A stretch of 64,000 nucleotides of DNA from Pseudomonas paraeruginosa PA7 (GCF_000017205.1 NC_009656.1:4840001-4904000), one strand, 5' to 3'; shown: positions 48,091 through 57,583, numbered from the stretch's first letter. Numbers and translations are program-made. The notes: a model not told the origin generated them from the sequence alone.

Positions 48091-48546
48091 TCAGGCCGAA
48101 TCGGACGGCCCGGAAATCAGCGCTCGCAAGACCACCGGCTGCGAGGCTGGATCATCGGCATGACGACGAGCATGCCGACGCACCAATAGCCAGGCCGCCA
48201 GCAAACCTGCCAGCCCGGACACGATGACCAGGGGTTCCACAAGACCTGCCCGGCTCGCCAGCAATGCTGCCACGAAAAACCCGAGCAGAGGGAAAAGATA
48301 GAAGAGGATGGAGGCGCGCAACAACAGGTCTTCGCGAATTCCTAGGATGACGCCGTCGCCGACCCGCAGGCTCAGGTCGCAGAGCGCGCGCACCCGGGCG
48401 CGCCCTTCGCCGACGCCAAGCCGCTGCAGCAGCCCCTGGCCACAGCCGGCGTTGACCGAACAGGATGAGCAGGTGCTGCGGCGCGCGGTTTCGACCCACA
48501 CCGCTCCCGGCTCGGTCGCCACCACGCGCCCCTGCTCTTCGATCAT
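48091..48546 (-). CDS. mucC: MucC (RseC/MucC family inner-membrane protein)
   Basis: 151 residues. The N-terminal cytoplasmic part has the RseC cysteine cluster (RSTCSSCSVNAGCGQGLLQR, four Cys), followed by two membrane helices (ASILFYLFPLLGFFVAALLA and VIVSGLAGLLAAWLLV). RseC proteins influence sigma-E activity and, in other species, SoxR reduction; the exact role of MucC is unclear. It overlaps the mucB stop by four bases. Confidence 0.92.
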   Translation of the reverse strand: MIEEQGRVVATEPGAVWVETARRSTCSSCSVNAGCGQGLLQRLGVGEGRARVRALCDLSLRVGDGVILGIREDLLLRASILFYLFPLLGFFVAALLASRAGLVEPLVIVSGLAGLLAAWLLVRRHARRHADDPASQPVVLRALISGPSDSA

Positions 48547-49493
48547 TTCTGGGCGGCAGCCTCAGGACGGATGGACAGTGCCACCCGCTCGGCGGTACCC
48601 AGCGGTACTTCGCCGACCACGGTCACCATCTGGCCGCCATCGTCGGTCTGCAGGCGCTTGGACACCACCACGGTGGGGCCGAGCTGGCTGCGTGCGTCAC
48701 CGACCATCGCGCCATGCAGGGGCTCGATGAATACCGAGAAACGCGCCAGGCCATCGTCGTAGGTCAGGCAGGCGACCGGGTCGGGAGTCACCGGGCTGCG
48801 CCGCATGAAACTGCGGGTCAGGGTGAAGCCCGGCGGCAGCCACTCGGAGCGCCAGGCGACGGCTTTTTCCGCCTCGCCCTTGACCGGGCCGACCGCCTGG
48901 CACTCGGCGCCAGCCTGCAACTGGTCGTCAGCCGGCGCGGCGCCGGTGTTCAACCGGGTGAACTGGAAACGCTCGAGCAACTGCCCTTTCTCGTTGAGCA
49001 ACAGCGACTTCAGCGGCAGGCCGGTCTCGCGATCCAGGTGCAGCTCGAAGCCATAGCGATGCTGGTCGCGCGGACTTACCGCCAGGACCACAGCCGGGCG
49101 CCCGGCAACACGCGACTCGCCGACCAGGCGCAGGTCATACCAGGACGCCAGCTGAGAGGGATCGAACTTGCGCACCGGCCACAACTGGGCATCGGCCAGT
49201 TGGTCGGCAAGTCCGCCGCTGATGCACTGGGTGCGGCCGTCGACGCGAACCACCTCCTGGCGCGCACCGTCGAGCTGCAGCAGGCGTTCACGGACCGCAC
49301 CATCGCCCTCGACGCGATGCCAGATCTCATGGGTCGAGAAGCTGCCATTGCGCTCGTAGACGAAGGTGCCCTGGAAACTGTTCTGGCGCTCGGCCTCGGC
49401 GAGGCGCTTCAGCCAGTCGGAAGCGTCGGCGGCCTGAATGGCGGGTACCGCCATCAGGCTGCCGAGCAGGAGCAACAGGGAGGTGGTGCGCAT
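48543..49493 (-). CDS. mucB: MucB, periplasmic protector of anti-sigma factor MucA
   Basis: 316 residues, RseB family, with a signal peptide (MRTTSLLLLLGSLMAVPAIQ then AADASDW). The large domain (residues about 25-210) has LoIA-like features: SFQGTFVYERNGSFSTHEIW at its start and FELHLDRETGLPLKSLLLNE later. The small C-terminal domain begins near 220 (EWLPPGFTLTRSF). MucB binds the periplasmic part of MucA and shields it from AlgW; lipids are reported to release it. ATG 49493 gives the known length. It begins eight bases after the mucA stop. Confidence 0.95.
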   Translation of the reverse strand: MRTTSLLLLLGSLMAVPAIQAADASDWLKRLAEAERQNSFQGTFVYERNGSFSTHEIWHRVEGDGAVRERLLQLDGARQEVVRVDGRTQCISGGLADQLADAQLWPVRKFDPSQLASWYDLRLVGESRVAGRPAVVLAVSPRDQHRYGFELHLDRETGLPLKSLLLNEKGQLLERFQFTRLNTGAAPADDQLQAGAECQAVGPVKGEAEKAVAWRSEWLPPGFTLTRSFMRRSPVTPDPVACLTYDDGLARFSVFIEPLHGAMVGDARSQLGPTVVVSKRLQTDDGGQMVTVVGEVPLGTAERVALSIRPEAAAQK

Positions 49494-49501
49494 GTCTCTC
49501 C

Positions 49502-50086
49502 TCAGCGGTTTTCCAGGCTGGCTGCCCGAGCGTAGGGCAGCGCGCTCTCTGAACCACTGACGGCGGACTGTTGCACGTGCTGACGCAGGTAGATCGGCAG
49601 GCGCTGCTCGTGCCAGCGGGTGTCGCTGGACGAGGAGTTGGTGATCACCTGCGGCGCACCCTGCTCTTCGCTGTAGCCGGCCAGCACAGCCGGCCCCTTG
49701 ACCTGCGGCAGGGCGATCTGCGGGGTTGCCCCCTGCTGCGCCATCTGCGGCAGTGCGTCGTTCTGGTTGTACAGGCGCACACCGGCCAGCACCGCCAGGG
49801 TGACCGACGCGGCGACCGCCAGACGACCTACCATGCGCCACGGTCCCTTCTCCGCTTTCGGCGGAGCGGCCTCGTCGGCCAGGGCAGCCGATACCGCCGC
49901 AGCGATATCCAGCTTCGGCAAGGTAGGCTCGCGGTGCATGACGGACCGCGCCAGCTGGTAACGCGACCAGGTGGAACGCAGCTCGGCATCCTCGCCGCAA
50001 GCTGCGAGCACCCGCCGCAACTCAAGTTCATCCGCCTCGTTATCCATCACAGCGGACAGAGTTTCCTGCAGGGCTTCACGACTCAT
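49502..50086 (-). CDS. mucA: Anti-sigma factor MucA (intact)
   Basis: 194 residues, full length. MucA binds AlgU through its N-terminal cytoplasmic part (MSREALQETLSAVMDNEADE), crosses the membrane once (VGRLAVAASVTLAVLAGV, residues about 86-103), and has a periplasmic domain that binds MucB. Loss of the C terminus causes mucoidy. The reading frame is unbroken, so a non-mucoid genotype is expected. At codons 142-144, where the classical five-G slippage tract lies (nt 426-430), this allele reads CAG-GGT-GCG, so the tract is broken. A different five-G run occurs at nt 354-358 (CAG-GGG-GCA). Confidence 0.97.
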   Translation of the reverse strand: MSREALQETLSAVMDNEADELELRRVLAACGEDAELRSTWSRYQLARSVMHREPTLPKLDIAAAVSAALADEAAPPKAEKGPWRMVGRLAVAASVTLAVLAGVRLYNQNDALPQMAQQGATPQIALPQVKGPAVLAGYSEEQGAPQVITNSSSSDTRWHEQRLPIYLRQHVQQSAVSGSESALPYARAASLENR

Positions 50087-50117
50087 AGCGATACCTCTCT
50101 TGGCATTTGCCGCTGTG

Positions 50118-50699
50118 TCAGGCTTCTCGCAACAAAGGCTGCAGAGCTTTGTCGATTGCTTCACGGGCGCGGAAGATCCGCGACCGAACCGTCCCCACCG
50201 GACACTGCATCACGGTGGCGATATCCTCGTAACTCAAACCTTCGAACTCGCGCAGGGTCAGGGCCGTACGCAAATCCTCGGGCAACTGCTGGATGGTCTG
50301 GTGCACGGTGGCCTCGATCTCATCCCGCAACATCGCCCGTTCCGGCGACTCGATGTCCTTCAGGGCATGATCGCCCTCGAAGAACTCCGCATCCTCTGCG
50401 GTCACATCGCTGTCCGGCGGCCGACGCCCGCGAGCGACCAGGTGGTTCTTCGCGGTGTTGATGGCGATCCGGTACAGCCAGGTATAGAAAGCACTATCGC
50501 CGCGGAAATTTCCGAGCGCCCGGTAGGCCTTGATGAAGGCCTCCTGCGCTACGTCCTGGGCTTCCTGGGCGTCATGCACGAAGCGCACGATCAATCCCAG
50601 TATCTTGTGCTGGTATTTCAGTACCAGCAGATCGAAAGCCCGCTTGTCTCCGCGCTGTACCCGTTCAACCAGTTGCTGATCCTGTTCCTGGGTTAGCAT
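50118..50699 (-). CDS. algU: ECF sigma factor AlgU (sigma-22, AlgT/RpoE)
   Basis: 193 residues. AlgU directs the envelope-stress regulon, including alginate synthesis. Region 2 contains ILGLIVRFVHDAQEAQDVAQ and EAFIKAYRALGNFRGDSAFY with the aromatic -10 melting residues. Region 4 has FEGLSYEDIATVMQCPVGTV, the helix-turn-helix that reads GAACTT. The first codon is ATG 50699. Two promoters with AlgU-type elements lie upstream, matching autoregulation. mucA starts 31 bases after its stop. Confidence 0.98.
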   Translation of the reverse strand: MLTQEQDQQLVERVQRGDKRAFDLLVLKYQHKILGLIVRFVHDAQEAQDVAQEAFIKAYRALGNFRGDSAFYTWLYRIAINTAKNHLVARGRRPPDSDVTAEDAEFFEGDHALKDIESPERAMLRDEIEATVHQTIQQLPEDLRTALTLREFEGLSYEDIATVMQCPVGTVRSRIFRAREAIDKALQPLLREA

Positions 50700-50757
50700 G
50701 AAAGCTCCTCTTCGAACCCGGAGGAGCTTCGAGCGTCCCAGCGAATCGTCTTGCCAA

Positions 50758-50785
50758 GATAGACTCGGGCTTCTTGCAAAAGTTC
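50758..50785 (-). promoter_or_regulatory. algU promoter, sigma-22 dependent (proximal, P3-like)
   Basis: On the minus strand GAACTT (50785-50780), a 16-base spacer and TCTATC (50763-50758) match the AlgU consensus GAACTT-N16-TCtga. It is about 60 bases upstream of the algU ATG. Confidence 0.85.
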
Positions 50786-50941
50786 TCCCCTCCAAGCATG
50801 CGCCACGAGATTTTTCCTCGCTCGTGACGTGCGGCCCCGGACATCGTGTCCGGACCCCGCGAAAATGGATTGCATCGGGCTCAGGGCCCGGCCTCTGCGC
50901 CGCTGGGTAGGCCAACCGGACGAGGTCTTCAGGCATCCTGC

Positions 50942-50969
50942 TTTGGAACCGATGCGTCTAAGAAAGTTC
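50942..50969 (-). promoter_or_regulatory. algU promoter, sigma-22 dependent (distal, P1-like)
   Basis: On the minus strand GAACTT (50969-50964), a 16-base spacer and TCCAAA (50947-50942). It fits the AlgU consensus and matches the known distal autoregulated algU promoter. Confidence 0.88.
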
Positions 50970-51052
50970 CAGCACTACATCGCCCCGCTCTGATGAAGCC
51001 TGCCGCTGGCAGGCCCGCAACTCATCCGCCGGACCGGCGGCGGGGTGCGCTA

Positions 51053-51079
51053 TTGTGCCGCCAGGCCCTTCTATATACT
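51053..51079 (+). promoter_or_regulatory. Candidate nadB promoter
   Basis: TTGTGC (51053-51058) and TATACT (51074-51079) with a 15-base spacer, 28 bases before the nadB ATG. The spacer is short, so confidence is limited. Confidence 0.35.
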
Positions 51080-51106
51080 AGGGCTCCACCATGGGGAAAT
51101 GCGGGC

Positions 51107-52723
51107 ATGAGCCAACATTATCAACACGATGTACTGGTCATCGGCAGCGGCGCCGCCGGCCTGAGCCTGGCCCTTACCCTCCCGGAACACCTGCGCATCG
51201 CCGTCCTCAGCAAGGGCGAACTGTCGCAGGGCTCGACCTATTGGGCCCAGGGCGGCGTGGCCGCCGTGCTGGACGATACCGACACCGTGGAATCCCACGT
51301 CGAGGACACCCTGGTCGCCGGCGGCGGCCTGTGCCGCGAGGATGCGGTGCGCTTCACCGTTGAGCATAGCCGCGAAGCGATCCAGTGGCTGATCGAGCAG
51401 GGCGTGCCGTTCACCCGAGACGAACAGGGCAACCACGAGGAAGGCAGCTTCGAGTACCACCTGACCCGCGAAGGCGGGCACAGCCACCGGCGCATCATCC
51501 ATGCCGCCGACGCCACTGGCGCGGCGATCTTCAACACCCTGCTGGCTCGCGCCCGCCAGCGCCCGAACATCGAGTTGCTGTCGCAACGAGTGGCGGTCGA
51601 CCTGATCACCGAACGCAAGCTCGGCCTGCCGAGCAAGCGCTGCCTGGGCGCCTACGTGCTGAACCGGGAAAGCGGCGAAGTGGACACCTTCCGCGCCCGT
51701 TTCACCGTGCTGGCCTCCGGCGGCGCGAGCAAGGTCTACCTCTACACCAGCAACCCCGACGGCAATTCCGGCGACGGCATCGCCATGGCCTGGCGCGCCG
51801 GCTGCCGGGTCGGCAACCTGGAGTTCAACCAGTTCCACCCGACCTGCCTGTACCACCCGCAGGCCAAGAGTTTCCTGATCACCGAGGCATTGCGCGGCGA
51901 AGGCGCCCTGCTGCGCCTGCCCAACGGCGAGCGCTTCATGCCGCGCTTCGACCCGCGTGGCGAACTGGCGCCCCGGGACATAGTGGCCCGCGCCATCGAC
52001 CACGAGATGAAGCGCCTGGGGATCGACTGCGTCTACCTGGACATCAGCCACAAGCCGGCCGAGTTCATCAAGGCGCACTTCCCCACCGTCCACGAGCGCT
52101 GCCTGGACTTCGGCATCGACATCACCCGGCAACCGATCCCGGTGGTGCCGGCCGCGCACTACACCTGCGGCGGCGTGCTCGTCGACCAGCACGGGCATAC
52201 CGACGTGCCGGGCCTCTACGCCATCGGCGAGACCACCTTCACCGGCCTGCACGGCGCCAACCGCATGGCCAGCAATTCGCTGCTGGAATGCTTCGTCTAT
52301 GCCCGCTCGGCCGCCGCCGACATGCTCCAGCGCCTGCCCGGCACGCCGCTGCCGGAAAGCCTGCCGAGCTGGGACGCCAGCCAGGTCACCGACTCCGACG
52401 AGGACGTGATCATCGCGCACAACTGGGATGAGTTGCGGCGTTTCATGTGGGACTACGTCGGTATCGTGCGCACCAACAAGCGCCTGCAGCGCGCCCAGCA
52501 CCGGGTGCGCCTGCTGCTCAGCGAGATCGACGAGTTCTACAGCAACTACAAGGTCAGCCGCGACCTGATCGAGTTGCGCAACCTGGCGCTGGTCGCCGAA
52601 CTGATCATCCGCTCGGCCATGCAGCGCCGCGAAAGCCGGGGCCTGCACTACACGCTGGATTATCCGGACCTATTGCCCGAAGCCCGCGACACTATCCTGG
52701 TGCCGCCCATCTACGGCGACTGA
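51107..52723 (+). CDS. nadB: L-aspartate oxidase NadB
   Basis: 538 residues, FAD-dependent. NadB oxidises L-aspartate to iminoaspartate, the first step of NAD synthesis with NadA. The dinucleotide-binding fold is at the start ([20 protein letters not shown]). The succinate-dehydrogenase-like signature [20 protein letters not shown] lies near residue 42, and later come [20 protein letters not shown] near 243 and [20 protein letters not shown] near 381. The C-terminal helical domain ends with the family tail [20 protein letters not shown]. Its last 32 bases overlap the convergent ygfX gene. Confidence 0.96.
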   Translation: MSQHYQHDVLVIGSGAAGLSLALTLPEHLRIAVLSKGELSQGSTYWAQGGVAAVLDDTDTVESHVEDTLVAGGGLCREDAVRFTVEHSREAIQWLIEQGVPFTRDEQGNHEEGSFEYHLTREGGHSHRRIIHAADATGAAIFNTLLARARQRPNIELLSQRVAVDLITERKLGLPSKRCLGAYVLNRESGEVDTFRARFTVLASGGASKVYLYTSNPDGNSGDGIAMAWRAGCRVGNLEFNQFHPTCLYHPQAKSFLITEALRGEGALLRLPNGERFMPRFDPRGELAPRDIVARAIDHEMKRLGIDCVYLDISHKPAEFIKAHFPTVHERCLDFGIDITRQPIPVVPAAHYTCGGVLVDQHGHTDVPGLYAIGETTFTGLHGANRMASNSLLECFVYARSAAADMLQRLPGTPLPESLPSWDASQVTDSDEDVIIAHNWDELRRFMWDYVGIVRTNKRLQRAQHRVRLLLSEIDEFYSNYKVSRDLIELRNLALVAELIIRSAMQRRESRGLHYTLDYPDLLPEARDTILVPPIYGD

Positions 52724-53144
52724 AGCGCAAGCGGACGCGCAGGCGCCGATGGCTGTCGGCGCCCAGCGCGTCGGCCGGGATACAGCAGCCAAGGGTGCGC
52801 CAGCCGCCCGGCAGGCGCACGCGCAGTACGATCAGCCAGGGCAGCGCCAGGCTGTCCGGGCGCAACTGCACCGCCTGCCAGCCGCTACCGGCACTCCACA
52901 ACTGCCAGCCGCGCTCGTCGTGGCGCAACCCGCGGAAAGCCTGCGGACCGCGCAGCAGTACCTGGCGCTGGAGCCCCCAGCCGCCATAGGCGAGACAGCC
53001 CGCGACGAGCGCCAGCTTCAGCCAGACCGGCAATGCCGCCAGGAAGATCGCCAGCAGCGCCAGCCCCCACAATGTCAGACAGGCCGCCAGCAGGGTCGGA
53101 GAGACCCGCCAGCGGCATTCGAACGGCTCAATCCGGCTGGACAC
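52692..53144 (-). CDS. ygfX: YgfX-like membrane protein
   Basis: 150 residues from a GTG at 53144, starting within the end of sdhE. Two adjoining helices ([20 protein letters not shown] and [20 protein letters not shown]) precede a cytoplasmic domain with [20 protein letters not shown] and [20 protein letters not shown]. This is the YgfX (DUF1434/CptA-like) pattern paired with SdhE in E. coli, where the two were proposed as a toxin-antitoxin pair and YgfX was linked to cytoskeletal proteins. The toxin role is disputed. It overlaps nadB at its 3' end. Confidence 0.8.
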   Translation of the reverse strand: MSSRIEPFECRWRVSPTLLAACLTLWGLALLAIFLAALPVWLKLALVAGCLAYGGWGLQRQVLLRGPQAFRGLRHDERGWQLWSAGSGWQAVQLRPDSLALPWLIVLRVRLPGGWRTLGCCIPADALGADSHRRLRVRLRFSRRRWAAPG

Positions 53145-53382
53145 GGTCCAGAATCATCCGCACCATCCGCCGCAGGTCGGCGTCTTCCGGTTCGCCGCGC
53201 TGCATGAACCAGCCGAACATGTCCTGGTCCTCGCACTCCAGCAGCTTGCGGAAGCGCGCCTGGTCCTCGGCATCCAGCCCCGGATAGACCTCCTGCACGA
53301 AGGGCACCAGCAGCACATCCAGTTCCAGCATGCCGCGACGGCTGTGCCAGTAGAGTCGTTTCAGTTCGGTTTCATCTGCCAT
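53128..53382 (-). CDS. sdhE: FAD assembly factor SdhE
   Basis: 84 residues. The conserved RGxxE motif is present in [20 protein letters not shown] (RGMLE), which contacts the flavoprotein. The rest, [20 protein letters not shown], is the standard YgfY/SdhE helix bundle. SdhE promotes covalent attachment of FAD to succinate dehydrogenase SdhA and fumarate reductase. Its end overlaps the ygfX start by 17 bases. ATG 53382 has GAGGAGCCC shortly before it. Confidence 0.93.
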   Translation of the reverse strand: MADETELKRLYWHSRRGMLELDVLLVPFVQEVYPGLDAEDQARFRKLLECEDQDMFGWFMQRGEPEDADLRRMVRMILDRVQPD

Positions 53383-53649
53383 GTCGGGCTCCTCGAAAAC
53401 GCCCGGCATTATAGGGCGGTTGCGCTCGAATGGCGCGGCCCGATGACGAGGCACCGCCCCGCCGGCGTCCGCCCTTGGTCGTATTGCCCATCGCGCGGGG
53501 GCCACAGGCCGTCCCACGGACCACGCCCGCGGCCGTTTCGGAAGGGTCCGACAACTCGCCGGCAGGAACGGCGAACGCGCGACCCGCTGACAAGCCCCGG
53601 ACCGAGTTCTATGATGACCACCCTGACTGACTGACCGCGCAGCATCGCA
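53383..53649. other. 267-bp divergent sdhE-ygfZ region
   Basis: No gene is supported. A 66-codon open frame (53430-53630) is Pro/Arg-rich at its start and has no ribosome site. No repeat or operator stands out. Confidence 0.45.
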
Positions 53650-54594
53650 ATGGCCGACTCCGCTTTCCATACCCCGCTTGTCCATGAAGGCATCCTCGCC
53701 GTCCGTGGCCCGGACGCCGCCAAGTTCCTCCAGGGGCAGCTGACCTGCAACCTGGCCTATCTGAACGACGAAACCTCCAGCCTCGGCGGTCGCTGCACCA
53801 TCAAGGGCCGGCTGCTGTCGAGCTTCCGCATCCTGCTGCAAGGCGACGGCCTGCTGCTGGCGCTGGCCAGCGAACTGCTCGAGGCCCAACTGGCGGACCT
53901 GAAGAAGTACGCGGTGTTCTCCAAGGCCACCCTGGCCGACGAGAGCGCCGCCTGGGTCCGCGTCGGCCTGCGCGATGCCGGGGAGGCCCTGCGCGCGCTG
54001 GGCATCGAGGCGCCGGACGAAGCCGGCGGAATCGCCCGCCACGCCGACCTGCTCGCCGTCGCCCTGGGCGACGCCCGGGTCGAGTTGTGGATCCCTGCGG
54101 CACGCGCCGAGGCTGTGCTCGCCACGCTCCGCGAGCACAGCCGGGAGGCGCCGCTCGACGACTGGCTGCTCGGCCAGGTGCGCGCCGGCATCGGCCAGGT
54201 GTTCGGTGCCACCCGCGAGCTGTTCATCCCACAGATGATCAACCTGCAGGCGGTCGGCGGGGTCAGCTTCAAGAAAGGCTGCTACACCGGCCAGGAAATC
54301 GTCGCCCGCATGCAGTACCTGGGACGTCTCAAGCGTCGCCTGTACCGGTTGGCACTGGCCGGGGAAGACCCGCCGGAGCCCGCTACCGGGCTGTTCTCGC
54401 CGGTCCACGCCACCAGCGTCGGCGAAGTGGTGCTGGCCGCGCGCACGCCGGAAAACACCGTGGAGCTGCTCGCAGTGCTGCAGGACGACGCCGTCGCCGA
54501 CGGCCAGATCACCCTCGGCAGCAGCGACGGAGCGCCGCTCGTCCTCCTCAATCTGCCTTACACGCTGGACAGCGACCGCGAAATCCAGCGCTGA
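53650..54594 (+). CDS. ygfZ: Folate-binding protein YgfZ (Fe-S cluster maturation)
   Basis: 314 residues. YgfZ/IBA57-type proteins use tetrahydrofolate in assembly or repair of certain [4Fe-4S] enzymes. The signature [17 protein letters not shown] is near residue 219, with the conserved Cys. The N-terminal [20 protein letters not shown] matches the aminomethyltransferase-like fold. The protein starts with [20 protein letters not shown]. It is divergent from sdhE by 267 bases, and the pairing of these two maturation factors is a known arrangement. Confidence 0.93.
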   Translation: MADSAFHTPLVHEGILAVRGPDAAKFLQGQLTCNLAYLNDETSSLGGRCTIKGRLLSSFRILLQGDGLLLALASELLEAQLADLKKYAVFSKATLADESAAWVRVGLRDAGEALRALGIEAPDEAGGIARHADLLAVALGDARVELWIPAARAEAVLATLREHSREAPLDDWLLGQVRAGIGQVFGATRELFIPQMINLQAVGGVSFKKGCYTGQEIVARMQYLGRLKRRLYRLALAGEDPPEPATGLFSPVHATSVGEVVLAARTPENTVELLAVLQDDAVADGQITLGSSDGAPLVLLNLPYTLDSDREIQR

Positions 54595-54693
54595 CCGTAG
54601 ACTGTAGGTGCCGTCCGCGGACGGTCCGCCAGTATTCCCATGGCCGGTGCACGCACAGCGTGCCCCGGCCATCGCGTTTTCAAAGGAAGTGCC

Positions 54694-55530
54694 ATGAGCA
54701 AGCTTGCCGACAAAGTCCAACAGGACCTGATCCGCGCCATCGATCAGGATGAACTGGTGCTGCCGACCCTGCCCGAGGTGGCCCTGCAGGTCCGCGAGGC
54801 GGCCGAGGACCCGGATGTCAGCATCCAGGCCCTGAGCAGGGTGATCGGCAACGACGCGGCGCTGACCGCGCGCATCATCCGCGTGGTGAACAGCCCGCTG
54901 CTGCGCAGCCCCAAGGAAATCACCGACCTGCAGATGGCGATCAGCCGGCTGGGCATCAACTATACCTGCAACCTCGCCACCGGCCTGGCCATGGAGCAGA
55001 TGTTCCAGGCCACCACCGACGTGGTCGACCGCAAGATGCGCGAGGTCTGGAACAAGAGCACCGAGATCGCCGGCATCTGCCACGTGCTGGCCCGTCACTA
55101 CACGCGCCTGGCCCCGGACCAGGCGACCCTGGCCGGCCTGGTGCACCAGATCGGCGTACTGCCGATCCTCACCTACGCCGAGGACCACAACGAGCTGCTG
55201 TCCGACTCCATCAGCCTGAGCCACGTGATCGAGCGCATCCACCCGCTGATCGGCGAGCGCATCCTCAAGGCCTGGGACTTCCCCGCGCCGATCGCCGAAG
55301 TGCCGCGCCAGCACCTGGACTTCAGCCGCGATTCGCCGCGCGCCGACTACACCGACCTGGTCCAGGTCGCCACCCTGCAGAGCTACCTGGGCAGCGAACA
55401 TCCCTACACCCGCCTGGACTGGAGCCAGATCCCGGCGTTCGCCAAGCTCGGCCTCGAACCGACCGTCGACATGAAGGAAGACGAGGATCTTTCCAGCGCC
55501 CTGGAAGCCGCCACCAGCATGCTCCAGTAA
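54694..55530 (+). CDS. HDOD-domain signalling protein
   Basis: 278 residues, start at 54694 with AAGGAAG. The HDOD domain runs from about residue 19 to 215: [60 protein letters not shown] and, later, [24 protein letters not shown] is an HD-related fold usually without phosphohydrolase activity; only part of the HD metal site appears here. HDOD proteins in pseudomonads and xanthomonads link to chemotaxis, cyclic-di-GMP or post-transcriptional control. No adjacent sensory gene fixes its role. Confidence 0.85.
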   Translation: MSKLADKVQQDLIRAIDQDELVLPTLPEVALQVREAAEDPDVSIQALSRVIGNDAALTARIIRVVNSPLLRSPKEITDLQMAISRLGINYTCNLATGLAMEQMFQATTDVVDRKMREVWNKSTEIAGICHVLARHYTRLAPDQATLAGLVHQIGVLPILTYAEDHNELLSDSISLSHVIERIHPLIGERILKAWDFPAPIAEVPRQHLDFSRDSPRADYTDLVQVATLQSYLGSEHPYTRLDWSQIPAFAKLGLEPTVDMKEDEDLSSALEAATSMLQ

Positions 55531-55536
55531 GGCGCC

Positions 55537-56919
55537 CTACTCCGCCGGGAAACGCACCCGCACCAGCAGGCCACCCAGTCCGCCCTGGTCGAGCTGGATC
55601 TGCGCGCGGTGCGCCCGGCAGACTTCGCCGACGATCGCCAGCCCCAGGCCGCTACCGGGACTGTCGCCACGCCGGTAGAAGCGCTCGAAGACCCGCTCGC
55701 GATCGGCCTCGGGAATCCCCGGACCGTCATCCTCCACTTCCAGCACGCCTTCCCCCAGTACCCTGAGGATCACATTGCCACCCTGCGGGGTATGCGCCAG
55801 CGCGTTGTCCAGCAGGTTGCTGAGCAGTTCGTTGAGCAATGTCGGCTCGCCCTGGATCCACACCGATCCGGCGCTTTCCAGGGCCAGCGTGGCACCGCGC
55901 GCGTAGGCCAGCGGCGCCAGCGCCATGCCCAGTTCCCTGGCCAGGGCGGTCAGGTCGATGCATTCGGCGCCCCCCTCGGCGATGGCCTGGGCGCCGCTTT
56001 CGATGCGCGCCAGGGAGAGCAACTGGTTGGCCAGGTGGATCAGTCGGTCGGTGTTCTTCGCGGTGGTCTCCAGGGTCGAGCGCCAGGACCCGGGCTCGCG
56101 TTCGCGCAGGCCGAGTTCCAGACTCGCCTTCAGCGCCGCCAGCGGCGTGCGCAGTTCGTGGGCGGCATCGGCGATGAACTGCGACTGGCGCTCGAACAGG
56201 CCGCGCAGGCGCTGGGTGAAGTGGTTCAGCGACTCCACCAGCGGGCGCAGCTCACGCTGCACCTCGAGCATCGGCAGCGGGCGCAGGTCGTCCGGCTGGC
56301 GCTCCTCCACTTCGCGCCGTAGGCGGTCCAGCGGGCGCAACGCGGCGCTCACCGCCAGCCACACCAGCACCAGCGCGCCGACCCCGAGCAGGCCCAGGCG
56401 CAGCAGGGTATCGGTCATCAGGCTGCGTGCCATGCGCTCGCGGGCGCCCTCGGTCTCGGCCACGCGGATCTCCGCCATGCCGCTCATGCTCGGCTCGCTG
56501 ACTGGCTGCAGCAGGCTCACCACGCGCACGTCGACGCCCTGGTAGACGCCGTCGTAGAACTTCGCCAGGGCCGGATAGTCGTCGGTGCGCAGGGCCTCGG
56601 CGGGCGCCGCCGGAAGATTCTCATAGCCGGAGATCATGCGCCCGTGGATGTCATTGACCTGGTAGAAGATCCGCCCGGCGCTGTCGTAGGCGAAGGTGTC
56701 CAGGGCCACGTAGGGCACATCGGCGCGCAGCGTGCCGTCCTTTTCGTAGAGGCCGTCGGCGATCGCTCGCGCCGAGGCCAGCAGAGTCCGGTCGTAGGCG
56801 GTGTCGGCCGCCTCGCGGCCGTTCCAGTAGGCGCTCAGGCTGCTCGCCAGCAGCACCAGCAACAGGAGCAGGGCCAGCCGCAGCAGCAGCCGCCCGCGCA
56901 GGCTGCCGGCATCAGTCAC
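55537..56919 (-). CDS. tctE: Sensor histidine kinase TctE
   Basis: 460 residues from a GTG at 56919 that overlaps the response-regulator stop by eight bases. An N-terminal helix (LLLRLALLLLLVLLASSLSA) and a second near residue 170 flank a periplasmic sensor (2CSK_N-like, FYDGVYQGVDVRVVSLLQPV). HisKA has the phospho-His in FIADAAHELRTPLAALKASL near 246. HATPase_c has NLLDNALAHTPQGG near 362 and GSGLGLAIV. With TctD it senses tricarboxylates and switches on opdH-tctCBA. Confidence 0.9.
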   Translation of the reverse strand: MTDAGSLRGRLLLRLALLLLLVLLASSLSAYWNGREAADTAYDRTLLASARAIADGLYEKDGTLRADVPYVALDTFAYDSAGRIFYQVNDIHGRMISGYENLPAAPAEALRTDDYPALAKFYDGVYQGVDVRVVSLLQPVSEPSMSGMAEIRVAETEGARERMARSLMTDTLLRLGLLGVGALVLVWLAVSAALRPLDRLRREVEERQPDDLRPLPMLEVQRELRPLVESLNHFTQRLRGLFERQSQFIADAAHELRTPLAALKASLELGLREREPGSWRSTLETTAKNTDRLIHLANQLLSLARIESGAQAIAEGGAECIDLTALARELGMALAPLAYARGATLALESAGSVWIQGEPTLLNELLSNLLDNALAHTPQGGNVILRVLGEGVLEVEDDGPGIPEADRERVFERFYRRGDSPGSGLGLAIVGEVCRAHRAQIQLDQGGLGGLLVRVRFPAE

Positions 56920-57583
56920 CCTGCGCCTCCAGCAGATAGCCGAGGCCTCGGAAGGTGACGATGCGTACGGCGCCGCCCTCCAGTTTCTTGCGCAGGCGGT
57001 GGACGTAGATCTCGATGGCATCGGCACTGGCCTCCTCGTCGAGACCGAAGACCTGGGCCGCCAGTTGCTCCTTGCTCATCACCCGCCCCGGGCGGGCGAT
57101 CATCGCCTCCAGCACCGCCTGCTCCCGCGAGGTCAGGATCAGCGGCTGCTCGTCGAGGCTGAAACGCCGGGTGCCGAGGTCGTAGGCCAGGGCGCCGCAA
57201 CGCTGTACCTGCTCGCCGCCGAGCATGCTGCGGCGCAGCAGGGCCTTGACCCGCGCCTCCAGCTCGGACAGTTCGAAAGGCTTGGCCAGGTAGTCGTCGG
57301 CGCCGAGATTGAGCCCGTGCACCCGGTCCTTCACCTCGCCGCGCGCGGTGAGCATCAGCACCGGCAGGGTCTTGCCGCGCCCGCGCAGGCGCGCCAGCAC
57401 CTCGAAACCGTCCATCCGCGGCAGGCCGACGTCGAGGATCGCCAGGGCGTACTCCTCGCTGGCCAGGGCCAGGTCGGCGGCCACTCCGTCCTGCAGCAGG
57501 TCCACCGTCCAGCCGGCGCCCTTGAGCGCCTGGACCACGCTTTCGGCGAGTTGCGGATGGTCTTCCACCAGAAGGATGCGCAT
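56912..57583 (-). CDS. tctD: Response regulator TctD (OmpR family)
   Basis: 223 residues. The receiver domain begins MRILLVEDHPQLAESVVQAL. The phospho-Asp is in LAILDVGLPRMDGFEVLARL near residue 51, and the conserved Lys is in YLAKPFELSELEARVKALLR near 101. The winged helix has ILTSREQAVLEAMIARPGRV and ends with VHRLRKKLEGG. It is divergent from opdH (210 bases), its likely target. Translationally coupled to tctE. Confidence 0.92.
   Translation of the reverse strand: MRILLVEDHPQLAESVVQALKGAGWTVDLLQDGVAADLALASEEYALAILDVGLPRMDGFEVLARLRGRGKTLPVLMLTARGEVKDRVHGLNLGADDYLAKPFELSELEARVKALLRRSMLGGEQVQRCGALAYDLGTRRFSLDEQPLILTSREQAVLEAMIARPGRVMSKEQLAAQVFGLDEEASADAIEIYVHRLRKKLEGGAVRIVTFRGLGYLLEAQGD

Larger units (their letters stand above)
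50700..51106. other. 407-bp divergent algU-nadB regulatory region
   Basis: It contains the two sigma-22 promoters for algU (50758-50785 and 50942-50969) and a weak nadB promoter (51053-51079). The ORF that runs through it is an N-terminal extension of the nadB frame without a ribosome site. I see no small gene. Confidence 0.6.

Noticed and set aside
53430..53630. 66-codon frame between sdhE and ygfZ
   Set aside because: Pro/Arg-rich start, no ribosome site and no recognisable fold. The C-terminal [13 protein letters not shown] looks somewhat protein-like but is too short to support a gene.
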